From the NCBI GenBank assembly GCA_949825065.1, contig OX463855.1, forward strand, positions 40,124,301-40,188,300: a stretch of 64,000 bases of DNA, given 5' to 3'. The notes under the pieces are model-generated. The model was not told where the DNA came from. It was given only the letters and a program-made list of their open reading frames with translations, and did no database searches. The position numbers and the translations under genes are program-made. Source of the stretch: Odontocerum albicorne. Taxonomy: Eukaryota > Arthropoda > Insecta > Trichoptera > Odontoceridae. Shown piece after piece: positions 32,268 through 43,735 of the stretch. Numbering within the stretch: the stretch's first letter is position 1; every line of letters begins with the position of its first letter.

Positions 32268-32732
32268 TTAAGTGCTTTCAGGTGTTTCCTTAGAGTTAGT
32301 TGAATACCACCCTTTTTTTTTCTTTTCTTGATAAAGAGTTCTATAACATGCTGTGTCTTTCTCAATCGCCCTACGTACTTGAGATATACGTTCTCCATTG
32401 GGATCACATTCTTCCATGATAGTCACAAATCTGTCAAGATGCATGAAGGCTTCATTCATATTTTTGATTGTCAAAGTCTTGACGATTTTATCAGCTTCTT
32501 CTTCCTCACTTTCATTGTGTATTTCATTTAACTCTTGTTGCTCAATTAAGTATTCATTTGACAGAGGTAATGAGTGAGATTCAATCAACTCATTAACATC
32601 TTCGTTGTTGACGTCCAAGTTTAGTTCATTCATTAGGTTAACTATTTCATCTGTGATAGTTTCCGGAGTTTCTTCAGAATTTATAAAATCACTCATCATT
32701 TGTGGGCATAATTGTTTCCAGGAACCTTTCAT
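32268..32732 (-). pseudogene. Tigger/CENP-B-like transposase C-terminal fragment
   Basis: The 154-residue frame starts with MKGSWKQLCPQMMSDFINSE and ends NPNGERISQ-like text as DPNGERISQVRRAIEKDTAC, YRTLYQEKKKK. It contains an acidic stretch (NESEEEEADKIV) and NMNEAFMHLDRFVTIMEECD. This is the typical end of Tigger (pogo) transposases, after the DDE catalytic domain. The catalytic residues are absent. It lies inside matching terminal repeats, which confirms the assignment. Confidence 0.85.
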
Positions 32733-32949
32733 TGTTGACTCTTTTATTTCAGCCCACGAGTATTCAATATTGTTTATTGCGTTCCATATATTATAGTTCT
32801 TCTATAAAAGTGGGAGTGACTGCATGGAAGCGAACAATTTTTGCATTATCGACAAAAATCTTTAAAAAATTGAATTTTAAAAAATGTGCGAAATAGCGAA
32901 TTGTGCGAAAGTAGAATGTGCGAAAGTCGAGGGCCGCCTGTAATGTGAA

Positions 32950-33340
32950 TAAAGTACGAGTATAACTCACTCAAATATTCTACTATTTGCGGATGATCTT
33001 AAATTGTTCCTTAAAACATCGAGCGTTGATGACTGTAGGAAACTCCAGGATGATATCAATAAGTAAATGGAACATTTGTATTTGTACGAGTAAATGGAAC
33101 ATTTGTAACAAACTCTTCTTTAACGTATCAAAATGTTTTGCTATTTCATTTGTAAGAGCACGAATAACTATTTATTTCAGTTATCTTATGAATGGTCAAC
33201 CACTGTCTAGGAAGGATAAAAAAAAGACTTAGATGTTTTATTTGAAAGTGAACTTTCGTTTGATTTACAAATCAAATCAGTGTGCAATAAAATCAATAAG
33301 ATGCTTGGGTTTGTAATTCGTACCACCAAACTATTCACAG
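32950..33340 (+). pseudogene. CR1/Jockey-like reverse-transcriptase fragment with FADD
   Basis: The plus strand reads LLFADDLKLFLKTSSVDDCR then KLQDDINK at 32980-33060. FADD is the catalytic motif C of non-LTR reverse transcriptases. Later frames give KCFAISF, NGQPLSRKD, DLDVLFESELSF and NKINKMLGFVIRTTKLF. There are several stops and frame changes. It may belong to the LINE family J whose C-terminus is nearby on the other strand. Confidence 0.85.
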
Positions 33341-34589
33341 ATACATACTATATATGATATTCTCAGAATATTACAATATATAATTCTTTGCATTAGATGA
33401 GGACTTATTTTGTCCTTCATAACAGCGTGGGTGATGGGAGAATCGAACTGAACTGAAAGTTGAAGGTATCAATAGAAGTCATCGTCCGGAAGAAAAGTAG
33501 AGAGCTTGGTTCAACAGGGTACCTCGGATTGGCCAATGTCTGTATACACTGTGAATGCAGGCCCCTGAATAATATATCCAAGACATATCTTTAGTAGATG
33601 AAAACACCCGTTTACATAACGCCCTCACCTTCCGCTCGCCCACCCAGTGGTGTGGCCATAAAATTTAATGTGTGGCAATATAATTTTCGCACCCCCCCTG
33701 CTCTAGGGCGTTCAAAAAAGGTTTAACTTTCAAGTTTTAGCAAACTAAAAAATATGTATATCGATAAAAAAAAACTGGCGAATTTAATTAATTTATTCGT
33801 ATGGTATTCCTTAACATATTATCATTGAAGATACGTTGAAAAAGAAGCGTGGTCGGGAGACGTCTTGAAGTGCACTCATTCGTTGAAAGCACGTATGTAC
33901 AAAAAAAATTCGGTACAAAAATCATAAAATTCAAGATCAAGGAAAATATGGTTGATGAAGTGCATGATATTTTGAAAGAAGTAAACGTTAAGTCAGAGAA
34001 ATCGTAGGAGCTGTATAAGAACATATATGGATGTACATCCTGTCGTGTAGCTCATGACAGAGTATTATGACTTCCATGACGAAGAAGGAACTGCCCAAAG
34101 GGACTACTCCGGTGGCTACACACCTGAGTGTGAAAATAATAGTTGTGACGACGGACTTAAGTTCCGACATCACTGAAGAAGGAAAATGACTCTCAGAGCA
34201 GTAGATATACTTATGAAGTTAAGGTCTGGACTTCAAACATCCCAGCAAGTTGCCAGTACTTTCACAGAGAATTTCGAATGAAGTAAAACTATCCTTTGAC
34301 GCCACTAGATCGGAGTACTACAGAATGTGGTTTAAAGATTGATCCAGATGATCGCAAAAATTACAACAGGACAAGATTGCAGTACACTGGTCAATTAATT
34401 TGGTGAGCCACTCGGTACTGAAATCATACGGGAATAAAATAATGGTACAAGTCTGAAGCCCTTCAATCTACTCAAAATAAGTTGACCTGGCTAAATAGTG
34501 TATCTACCACCATACGAATGAAGAGAGGGTTTTGTGATGCTGGATAAGTATTATCTGTAAAAGTCTTCTTCTTTGTCGCGTGGTCAATG
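33341..34589. other. Unrecognised non-coding stretch
   Basis: Broken short ORFs only. A C-rich run is at 33690. I found no family match by eye; it may be an old element. Confidence 0.4.
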
Positions 34590-34750
34590 CTGAGCATCGT
34601 GGTCCTCTGCAATATCTCGAACTCTGCGCGCCACCTGTGGCCATACCTTCTGGGTCTGGAGCATGCTGAATGCAGTTTTAAATGGGGATTCTGTTAACTT
34701 CTTTATTAGATCCGCCCATCTGATAGGACACTTTCCTCTTGCTCACACTT
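34590..34750 (-). pseudogene. LINE ORF tail fragment
   Basis: The minus strand reads RWADLIKKLTESPFKTAFSM, LQTQKVWPQVARRVRDIAED and HDAQH before a stop. The RWAD...W..VA..RD pattern matches the ends of insect LINE ORFs (GRP..RW.D.L...A...W...ARDR). Moderate support. Confidence 0.55.
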
Positions 34751-34814
34751 TTTTCTGCACGTTGTTGAAGTCTTTCGGCAATCTCCGATTTTTATATGAT
34801 GGTGAAGTTGGTAC

Positions 34815-36235
34815 ACTAAATAATATTAATGAAACAGGATATAAATACGTAAAATATTAATAATATTAACGAAATAGGATATAAATACGTAATATATAAA
34901 TAATATTAACGAAACAGGATATAAATACGTAAGATATAAATAATATTAACGAAACAGGATATAAATACGTAAAATGTAAATAATATTAACGAAACAGGAT
35001 ATAAACAATATTAACGAAACAGGATATAAATACGTAAAATATAAATAATATCAACGAAACAGGATATAAATACGTAAGATATAAATAATATTAAGATATA
35101 AATAAACAGGATATAAATACGTAAAATGTAAAGAATATTAACGAAACAGGATATAAACAATATTAACGAAACAGGATATAAATACGTAAAATATAAGTAA
35201 TATCAACGAAATAGGATATAAATACGTAAGCTATATATAATATTAACAAAACAGGATATCAATACGTAAACTATAAATAATATCAACGAAACAGGATATA
35301 AATACGTAAGCTATAAACAATATTAACGAAACAGGGTATAAATACGTAAAATGTTAATAATATTAACGAAACAGGATATAAATACGTAAACTATAAATAA
35401 TATCAACGAAACAGGATATAAATACGTAAGCTATATATAATATTAACGAAACAGGATATCAATACGTAAACTATAAATAATATCAACGAAACAGGATATA
35501 AATACGTAAGCTATAAACAATATTAACGAAACAGGGTATAAATACGTAAAATGTTAATAATATTAACGAAACAGGATATAAATACGTAAAATATAAATAA
35601 TATCAACGAAACAGGATATAAATATTGTACGTAAGCTATAAATAATACTAACGAAACAGGATATCAATACGTCAACTATAAATAATATCAACGAAACAGG
35701 ATATAAATACGTAAGCTATAAACAATATTAACGAAACAGGATATAAATACGTAAAATATAAATAATATCAACGAAACAGGATATAAATACGTAAGCTATA
35801 AACAATATTAACGAAACAGGATATAAATACGTAAAATATAAATAATATCAACGAAACAGGATATAAATACGTAAGCTATAAACAATATTATCGAAACAGG
35901 GTATAAATACGTAAAATGTTAATAATATTAACGAAACAGGATATAAATACGTAAAATATAAGTAATATCAACGAAACAGGATATAAATATTGTACGTAAG
36001 CTATAAATAATACTAACGAAACAGGATATCAATACGTCAACTATAAATAATATCAACGAAACAGGATATAAATACGTAAGCTATAAACAATATTAACGAA
36101 ACAGGATATAAATACGTAAAATATAAATAATATCAACGAAACAGGATATAAATACGTAAAATATAAGTAATATCAATGAAACAGGATGTACTATAAATAC
36201 GTAAGATATAAATAATATTAACGAAGACAAATAAA
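34815..36235. repeat. 40-bp tandem array, about 35 copies
   Basis: The unit TAATATTAACGAAACAGGAT followed by ATAAATACGTAAGATATAAA repeats every 40 bp (34861, 34901, 34941) with occasional shortened or lengthened units. Variants (AAAATGTT, AAGCTATA) recur in longer blocks, suggesting higher-order duplication. Confidence 0.95.
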
Positions 36236-36671
36236 AACGATATAATATTAAATGGACATTCTTAAATTATATTGATCTAGATGTGTTGCCTGTTATTTTT
36301 CGTGACATCAGTAAAGTTGGATTATTCCCGTATGATATTTTAGTATATTGTATGTAAAACTTTTACAATTATACTCGTATTTCCATTCAGTGATGTTGCG
36401 TGCTTCCCGATTCACCCAATATTCATTCTTATCTTCGAACCACAGATGAATTTTTTATATTTAAATCAGTCAAATAATTCCTGTATTCTTTTAACCTTGC
36501 TATTCTGTCTTTTACCATTTTATTTTTATATGCCTCTATTTTAGAAACATTTAACGTATCATGACGATTTATCAGTTCTTTAGACATATTTCGTACAAAG
36601 TGGAAATGGAAAGTTATTGGCTATGTGACTCGTGGTTATTGGCAATATGGAGAGTCAAGAACAGAGATATA
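36236..36671. other. AT-rich spacer
   Basis: No feature recognised. Confidence 0.4.
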
Positions 36672-36929
36672 TCTGTGGCGTTATGGCAGAAGTTGATATG
36701 TCCGGTTTTTGTCATTTTGTCTTTATTCTCTCAATTTATAGAAAATATTTCTCAGCATGTTGTGGCTAAATTTGATGTGTCAGTCATTATCCTAACAAAA
36801 TATATATTGTTTGGAAAAACTTAAAAAATGCTTATTTGTACTGATTTTGACAGCTTATCAAAGTTAATATTGCTTCTCCTGTAAACTAAGATAAAACGGA
36901 CATATCAACTTCTGTCAAAACGCCACAGA
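36672..36929. mobile_element. MITE with TA target (258 bp)
   Basis: Ends TCTGTGGCGTTATGGCAGAA and TTCTGTCAAAACGCCACAGA are inverted, extend through TTGATATGTCCG (about 35 bp), and are flanked by TA. No ORF. Confidence 0.9.
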
Positions 36930-36984
36930 TATTATCTATGTTCTGGAGGAACTAGGTGAAAAATATTACGTGTCAACATTTGAT

Positions 36985-37150
36985 ACAGGCTCGGCAGACA
37001 GTAGAATGCCAGACAGACTAGAAGAGAGTGTGCACGACATACAGCAGTCTCTGTCTGAGGTCACGTACTTCTGCCTTGAGGCTACAAGCCAGAGAAGAAG
37101 GCAAAACCATACAAACGGACGTAATGTTTCCTTTAAGTTAAACAGATAAA
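36985..37150 (+). other. Coding-like segment of unknown origin
   Basis: One plus frame reads ADSRMPDRLEESVHDIQQSL then SEVTYFCLEATSQRRRQNHT before a stop at about 37149. An acceptor-like TTTGATACAG precedes it. The composition looks protein-like, but no family is recognised and no clear donor is present. It could be an old exon or a transposon remnant. Confidence 0.25.
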
Positions 37151-37605
37151 AATTGAGTTGATCCATTTAACATGTAGACGTTCACATGGTGTTTTTCTTT
37201 TTGTTGTGCTATCTCTGAGTTTAAACGCTTTCAGGAGAGTTCACTGTCCTGAAAACATTTCGGTCTGATACAACAAAGGCAAATTCACTATACATTAGTT
37301 CAATCAATTGCAAAATGTTTTTTTACCACCCCTAGAAATAAATAAAAGTATAACAGAAGTCCTTATCATGGACCGAGTCGAGATTCTGACAAGAAGTAAT
37401 TCGTTGAGGATTACGAAGAGGTCAACGAATTTGTCCACTTAGTTGCTCTCATTTAGAAGAATAGAGGATATGACTCAGAGATCCGACGATGAATTAGAAT
37501 GACTAGTCTGCTGAAGATATGGACTAACAGATCTATGGTATACTCAGAAGAACCAATATCTGTCTAGTTAAGTCTCTAATATACGCCAAAGGTGTGCCAT
37601 AAGAT
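37151..37605. other. Unrecognised stretch
   Basis: No ORF or repeat was identified. Confidence 0.4.
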
Positions 37606-37784
37606 GCATAGCCGCGTGATAACGCACTATATTAGTCATCCATGCGGAAATTTGCCGATTCGAACCCCGCGCTGTGCAACTCCTCTCGAATGACACAGGT
37701 ATTTTTTCCGCCTAGTATTCAAGGGTATAAGGATACCTATGACTTGGGTCATATCAATTCTTAATAAAAAATCATACCGGTGTG
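37606..37784 (+). mobile_element. Second tRNA-derived SINE type
   Basis: ATAGCCGCGTGATAACGC resembles a tRNA A box and GCCGATTCGAACCCCGC a B box, about 45 bases apart, followed by a body ending in AATAAAAAATC. It differs from the GGCCTGGTGGT SINE family. It was not folded computationally. Confidence 0.5.
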
Positions 37785-38530
37785 CTTCGATCTTCTCACT
37801 TCATGTATGGCATCGGATCGAGTACAACGATGAGGTCGATGAGTTTGCTGGTGTGTAAAAGCTCTCACTTCGATCTTCTCACTTCATGTGTGGCATCGGA
37901 TCGAGTACAACGATGAGGTCGATGAGTTTGCTGGTGTGTAAAAGCTCTCACTTCGATCTTCTCACTTCATGTGTGGCATCGGATCAAGTATAACGATGAG
38001 GTCGATGAGTTTGCTGGTGTGTAAAAGCTCTCACTTCGATCTTCTCACTTCATGTGTGGCATCGGATCGAGTACAACGATGAGGTCGATGAGTTTGCTGG
38101 TGTGTAAAAGCTCTCACTTCGATCTTCTCACTTCATGTGTGGCATCGGATCGAGTGTAACGATGAGGTCGATGAGTTTGCTGGTGTGTAAAAGCTCTCAC
38201 TTCGATCTTCTCACTTCATGTGTGGCATCGGATCGAGTGTAACGATGAGGTCGATGAGTTTGCTGGTGTGTAAAAGCTCTCACTTCGATCTTCTCACTTC
38301 ATGTGTGGCATCGGATCGAGTACAACGATGAGGTCGATGAGTTTGCTGGTGTGTAAAAGCTCTCACTTCGATCTTCTCACTTCATGTGTGGCATCGGATC
38401 GAGTGTAACGATGAGGTCGATGAGTTTGCTGGTGTGTAAAAGCTCTCACTTCGATCTTCTGACTTCATGTGTGGCATCGGATCGAGTACAACGATGAGGT
38501 CGATGAGTTTGTTGGTGTGCAAAAGCTCTC
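37785..38530. repeat. 83-bp tandem array, 9 copies
   Basis: CTTCGATCTTCTCACTTCAT recurs at 37785, 37868, 37951 and every 83 bp after. Copies are nearly identical, with a few two-state positions (GAGTACAAC or GAGTGTAAC). No protein is implied by the frames. Confidence 0.97.
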
Positions 38531-38987
38531 CCTTAAAAAAAGCTCTACGGCACTGCTGAGCTTTCCAACTAAATTGGCATTGGAATGGCGATGGGATCCT
38601 TGATTTCGAGGTCCTGCAACGACGACGATACGCCATAGTACTGAACGGAATAGAAACATGAACGATGTTAAAGAAAAAAAGAAATATAATATGATAAATG
38701 CTTTTTGGATACCGTGTTAGAGGTGGATGGTCCGTATTGCACGAACCGCAAGGTGCAAAAATGTGTCCTTTATCCAAGAATTACTGGAAGAGTTTCAACA
38801 ACATGCAGGAAAAGAATCGTAACACACTTTGGGCACGTTGCGAGAAAGAAAATGAAAGTCTAGAGAAGTTTCCCTCAACTGTCCCCAAGATGACCATCTT
38901 GGGGACAGTTGAGGGAAAAGAAGTCAAAGAAATGTTCCCTATAAGATGGCAATACCTTAATAAGGGAGTCAACAGCATCGTCTTTAA
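38531..38987. other. Unclassified segment with a near-perfect 24-bp palindrome
   Basis: 38698-39000 is open on the plus strand, but the frame crosses the palindrome at 38869-38918 and enters the TTAA element, so it is unlikely to be a gene. Its start gives YRVRGGWSVLHEPQGAKMCP, unrecognised. Confidence 0.35.
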
Positions 38988-39446
38988 CCTTTCCCTTCCT
39001 GTGCTAAAAAAAATCCACGCGTTCCGGTGCTGTGTATTCAATACACATGTAAAAATGATCGATTTAAAATCGGAAAAATAAGAATATTCATAGCCAATCG
39101 CAAGTCAAAAGTGATAATAATTGAAATTTGAAATTAGAAGTAGAGTGAGAGTGAGACGTGAATAGCGTCGCTTCCTCACCCATAGCGGTTTTTTAGAATG
39201 AATATACCTACGTCACACACTGGGCACACGTTTGATTGTATTGGTGAATTTATTCCCGATTTTCACAAAATATCTCTGATGTGGCCGATAAGTGCTAATT
39301 ATTATTAATATTATTCTTTTCAGTCAATGCGTAAATGTATTACGGAGGAATACGTAAAATTTGAACCCAGTATTTATTATATTTATAGAGATATATAAGT
39401 TTTTAGTAGCAATGTGTACTAGTTATACATCATAGGAAAGGAAGGG
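38988..39446 (+). mobile_element. TTAA element family B, copy 3 (internally deleted)
   Basis: 459 bp, flanked by TTAA, with ends CCTTTCCCTTCCTGTGC and CATAGGAAAGGAAGGG. Compared with copy 2 it lacks about 150 bp in the part containing the CATCGGCCGACGTTCAC region. Confidence 0.92.
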
Positions 39447-39479
39447 TTAAACGCTGCATTCAACACGGCTCAGAACCAG

Positions 39480-39835
39480 GAAGGATGAATTAGATGGTGA
39501 ACTAAGTTCCAGGCATAGCGGAGGACCACAGCATCCAGCATTGAACACCTATTAAAGAAGATGAATCTCGCGTCTTACACCCCAAGCAGAAGATACTATT
39601 CTTAGTATTTTTTTTTAAAGCAACTAAGATGGTGAAATGGATGAACTAGATGAAATGGATGAACTAGATGGTGAACTAAGTTCCAGGCATAGCGGAGGAC
39701 CACAGCATCCAGCATTGAACACCTAATGAAGAAGATGAATCTCGCGTCTTACACCCCAAGCAGAAGATACTATTCTTAATTTTTTTTTACTTTCTGATGT
39801 TCTCATCAGAAAGTAAAAAAAAATAGAAGAATTCT
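39480..39835. repeat. Direct duplication of about 125 bp with hairpin
   Basis: GGTGAACTAAGTTCCAGGCA through GCAGAAGATACTATTCTTA appears at 39497-39602 and again at 39670-39780. The second copy is followed by a 19-bp hairpin at 39781-39822. Confidence 0.85.
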
Positions 39836-40104
39836 AAGGCGATGAAATCTACTTTTTGCCTGCCCTAATATCTGTCTAATTATAACTCTTATGGCACCCT
39901 GTGTCGATGGTATCGTTCCATACGCGAGCCCTATCTAAGCGGCATTTACCTGCCTCCAGCTAATTACTACCGACAGCTATCTTTGGGAGGAATCAGGTCG
40001 CGTGCTCACGCGTTGATCGTGCGGCTCCCCCGACCCGCACGATCAGCCCATTTACAGACCGTGCGTATCAGCTCATCCCGTAGCGAAATAAAACGGTTGA
40101 ATGG
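39836..40104. other. Unclassified segment with an 11-bp hairpin
   Basis: TGATCGTGCGG and CCGCACGATCA at 40014-40045 pair across a 10-base loop. No gene is recognised. The sequence is GC-richer than its surroundings. Confidence 0.35.
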
Positions 40105-40330
40105 GAGAAAATGAGTATACGCCAAGTTTGTGTATATAAACTTTTGTGTGACATTCTGAATTGTCCCTACGCCCCTTTATATATTGTCGAAAATGAACAC
40201 CGTCTCTACCACCAAGGACTTTGTTACGTACGAAAGACTGGTTTAGAACGTAGTGCTATTTTTATTTTTCATCGACGGTGCAATGTACCTTACAAATTTA
40301 TTTTCAAAAAAATAGTGCTTGCTTCATCAT
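40105..40330 (+). pseudogene. LINE family J C-terminal fragment, diverged
   Basis: VCVYKLLCDILNCPYAPLYI and VENEHRLYHQGLCYVRKTGL align with the ILSLLYNILNCPAAPSYLAE region of the LINE at 31573-32240. It is an older copy of a related LINE. Confidence 0.6.
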
Positions 40331-41275
40331 AATATAAATAGGCCAAAACACGTACGGTTGTCGCCAAAGAAATAATACGAGAATTGAATTTTGAATACAA
40401 GAGAGCGAGAGAGGAATACTTCGAAACAGATTGAAATTATACTGAAAGAACCGGTGTAAAAGGGGACGATGCCAATTTATTTTGAATTGTAATTCATTAA
40501 ATAATTCATTTATTTCCTATTATATTGAACCTTATAATTACTTGTGATTACTACTTCGAAACAGATTCATATTATACTGAATGAATCGGTGTAAAAGGGG
40601 ACGATGCCAATTTATTTTAAATTGTAATTCATTAAATAATTCATTTATTTCCTATTATATTGAACCTTATAATTACTTGTGTTTACTACTTCGAAACATA
40701 TTGAAAGTATACTAAACGAACCGGTGTAAAAGGGGACGATGCCAATTTATTTTGAATTGTAATTCATTAAATAATTCATTTATTTCCTATTATATTGAAC
40801 CTTATGATTACTTGTGATTGAAATTATACTGAACGAACCGGTGTAAAATGGGACGATGCCAATTTATTTTGAATTGTAATTCATTAAATAATTCATTTAT
40901 TTCCTATTATATTGAACCTTATAATTACTTGTGTTTATTTATCTTATGCTCTTTTTTTGAATGCAGACAATTATATGTGACTTTTTCAAGATGTCGGAAA
41001 CGCAAAAAACATTCAAGTCAATATATATGAAACAAGTCTTCAAGGAAAACTTTATCAACGATTTAAATTGAACAACAGTAATGTTTATACACAAAACATC
41101 GTGTGTAAAGAGATTTTTGAGAATTAAATAATTTATCCATCAAGATGTACCTTTTTTATTTTAAACTTTAAACATTAATGAACCCAAAAAACTTTAAGCT
41201 GATCTTGCTCCATTCGGTATTTCAAAAATGTATAATTTGTTTTACGTCTGTGAATATTTCACGGGTTGCAACTAG
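40331..41275 (+). mobile_element. Repeat family H, copy 2, with internal tandem repeat
   Basis: The start (GGCCAAAACACGTACGGTTG, then GTCGCCAAAGAAATAATACG) and end (GTGAATATTTCACGGGTTGC then AACTAG) match 30301-30720 in the opposite orientation. Between 40430 and 40935 a unit of about 120-135 bp (CCGGTGTAAAAGGGGACGAT, CATTTATTTCCTATTATATT) is repeated nearly four times. Confidence 0.6.
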
Positions 41276-41337
41276 TTAATAATATTACAAAATAATTTTT
41301 GTATTAAAAATACAATGAATAACAATACGACAAAACT

Positions 41338-41412
41338 CAATAAAAAGACATATCAACAAAAAGACACATCAACAAAAAGACACATCAATAAAAAGACACA
41401 TCAACAAAACAT
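41338..41412. repeat. 16-bp tandem repeat
   Basis: AAAAAGACACATCAAC recurs about five times with few changes. Confidence 0.9.
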
Positions 41413-41814
41413 TTAAAATATACGTTAGTAAGTACACGATTCAAAATTATTACAAAAACATATAAAATGGACAATATACACACTGATCACGCGACACTGG
41501 GCCGTCCCTAGTCAGCTGCGCACACCTCACCATACCAATTTGACATTAATGCGAAAAGAATAGTACGGTACAAATTCAATATTTTACCAACTCTACAATC
41601 AGCCTACTTTTATAGCTCAATAGACTATAGAAAATTATGTCGGCAATCTCAGCTTCTTGGTTTCCCAATTTATAGGATAATTTTCTTGGTAATTAGAGAT
41701 ACTTTTTGATTAGAGACGTATGTTACTTGGATGTTACAGAGGAACAGCATGTGTGTCTAAGATTCATTGAAGAACAGAACAAAATGTGTGTCTAAGATTC
41801 ATTTTCAACCTACG

Positions 41815-42475
41815 TAAGTACGATCATATAACTTCATACCAGAAGGCATTGAACTGGTTGAATGTTAGAAATAGACGTCAAATTCACATACTGTCTCTAT
41901 TGTATACTATCCTTAACTGTTCCGCCACCCCCTCTTATCTCGCCGAAAATTATCAGCGTCTTTCCAATCATGGATTAGCGCTACGCTCAAACAGAGATTG
42001 TCTATTGACCTTTCCAGTTGACCGCTCCGCTTTTTTTACGTCGTCCTTTATACTGTCCATGCAGTGAGACTATGGAATCAGTTACAAACCAATATAAGAC
42101 TCGCCCGCCCTTGGCATGCTTTAAAAAGCGACTGAAAAAACTCTTAATTTCTAGTCAGTAAAATAACGTGTTTCATTACTGATTTTTCTTTTCGTTTCCT
42201 CTCCACCATCCCTTCCTTTCCTTTTGATTGATGATATCTCACTTTATATGAAACATAATGTTCGGGTTATTGTCCGTCTTTGTGGGGTTCGTGTGCATGT
42301 GCTCACGTATATGTTTATGGATTCCGTGGGGATGGATAGTCATTTGAATTATTTATGCGACCACGTAACTTGCTTCATTTAATTTTGTCTGGTTGGTTGG
42401 AAAAGATTGCCAATAATGTAATAAGCCAACCAGATTATATTTGCAATAAAAGTGTTAAATAAATCAATAATTAAA
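41815..42475 (+). mobile_element. LINE family J 3' end, copy 3
   Basis: The plus strand from 41828 reads HITSYQKALNWLNVRNRRQI, HILSLLYTILNCSATPSYLA and ENYQRLSNHGLALRSNRDCL, nearly identical to copy 2. The 3' UTR ends TTGCAATAAAAGTGTTAAAT. It is truncated at the 5' side. Confidence 0.88.
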
Positions 42476-42894
42476 TACTTTGTTTTCAATAGAAAATAGC
42501 CCTATGACGTGTACTGAAGGAATTCTAATATTGAAAAAGTCAAGGGATTCAGGACAATTTAATTGAAAATTGATTGCAAAATAAGATATATCAATTAATT
42601 TTCTTCTTTGCTCTGAAGCAAATAAATTTAATCTTCATTCGAGATAGACATTCGAGATATACATTCGAGATCGACATTCGAGATAAATAATGTCAATTCA
42701 AGGAATTGCCAATTTAAAATTAATAATTTTCAAAAACATATGTTGTACCTTAGTGTACCCGTCTCGGACAGTATTTGACACATTATAATATTGTAAAGGG
42801 CAAATTTGAGACAATATATATTGTGAATAAAGTTATACAAATCAAATAGCATATTGTGCTGATTTGGGACCTCATGTGTTGTTCATGTTGAATC
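42476..42894. other. AT-rich spacer with a 13-bp repeat
   Basis: ACATTCGAGATAG-type units occur four times at 42638-42690. Nothing else is recognised. Confidence 0.5.
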
Positions 42895-43131
42895 ATACTA
42901 TAGTGTGTTAATCTTGAACCTAGTGTGTTAATCTTGAACATAGTGTGTTAATCTTGAACCTAGTGTGTTAATCTTGAACCTAGTGTGTTAATCTTGAACC
43001 TAGTGTGTTAATCTTGAACCTTGTGTGTTCATATTAGATAATAGTGTCTATCATGGACCGTAGTTGATTCCCCTTGGACAATGGTGTGTCCATCTTGTAC
43101 TATCGAATCATCAAATATAATCCTTCTTTCA

Positions 43132-43324
43132 GACGACCTCCGTGGCCTGGTGGTACGACACTTGTCTGCCGATCCGGAGGTTGCGGGTTCGATCCCCGCT
43201 GGAACCCAGATTTTTTAAAATAGGATTCCAGTCTGATTAACACTTAAGGCCTATAAAAACATCTTTTTGGTTGGTTGGAAGAGATTGCCACATGGCAATA
43301 AGCTCGCCAGGTTAAAAAAAAAAA
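43132..43324 (+). mobile_element. tRNA-derived SINE, copy with A tail
   Basis: GTGGCCTGGTGGTACGACAC contains an A box and GGTTGCGGGTTCGATCCCCG the B box, in the spacing of a tRNA. The body ends in GGTTGGTTGGAAGAGATTGC, CACATGGCAATAAGC, TCGCCAGG and poly-A. The tail resembles LINE family J. Confidence 0.92.
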
Positions 43325-43342
43325 GAAGGTTGGAGGTGTATA

Positions 43343-43718
43343 CTGCCGTCATAAGCAAAAACGCAGCTAACGGGAAAAAATCAAAAATTTAAGTATGAGG
43401 CAATATTCCATATCAAATTCTGAACCATAATCCATAAAAAATATTACAGAAAACCATTTATTTCAACACAAAAATCGACATAATGTTTTTTTTTTAATTT
43501 TACAAAATACTAGGTTTTTCTAAGCAAAAAAACAATAAAATGTGATTCATAAGCAAAAAGACAGCAGGTGCCTATGCGTTTGCTGCGTTTTTGCTTATGA
43601 ATAACATTTTACTGCTTTTTGTATATCACATTTTTAAGCAGCAATGAAAAACATAAAAGTGCAGTTTTCTCAAAACTTAACTTTGGCCATTAGCTGCGTT
43701 TTTTGCTTATGAGGGCAG
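43343..43718. mobile_element. MITE with TA target (376 bp)
   Basis: Ends CTGCCGTCATAAGCAAAAAC and TTTTTTGCTTATGAGGGCAG are inverted and extend through GCAGCTAA. TA flanks both sides. Internal sequence also repeats the CATAAGCAAAAA motif. Confidence 0.9.
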
Positions 43719-43735
43719 TATGATAAGAATAGCTA

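Larger units (their letters stand above)
31428..32940 (-). mobile_element. Tigger-like pogo element with nested LINE end
   Basis: Ends CATGCGGCCCTCGACTTT and AAAGTCGAGGGCCGCCTG are inverted and flanked by TA. It carries the transposase C-terminus at 32268-32732 and a later LINE family J insertion at 31573-32240. The 5' and central transposase parts are missing. Confidence 0.9.

Noticed and set aside
37606..37690. tRNA gene
   Set aside because: A and B boxes are recognisable but no full cloverleaf was seen, and a SINE-like body follows.
37785..38530. 83-bp array considered as CRISPR-like or coding
   Set aside because: No spacers. The frames are not conserved by the period (83 is not a multiple of three).
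38698..39081. 127-residue plus-strand ORF as a host gene
   Set aside because: It crosses a perfect palindrome and ends in a TTAA element, which a conserved gene would not do.
43132..43210. tRNA gene in the SINE head
   Set aside because: The same head recurs with the same body and A tail at 51538 and 30117, so it is a SINE.
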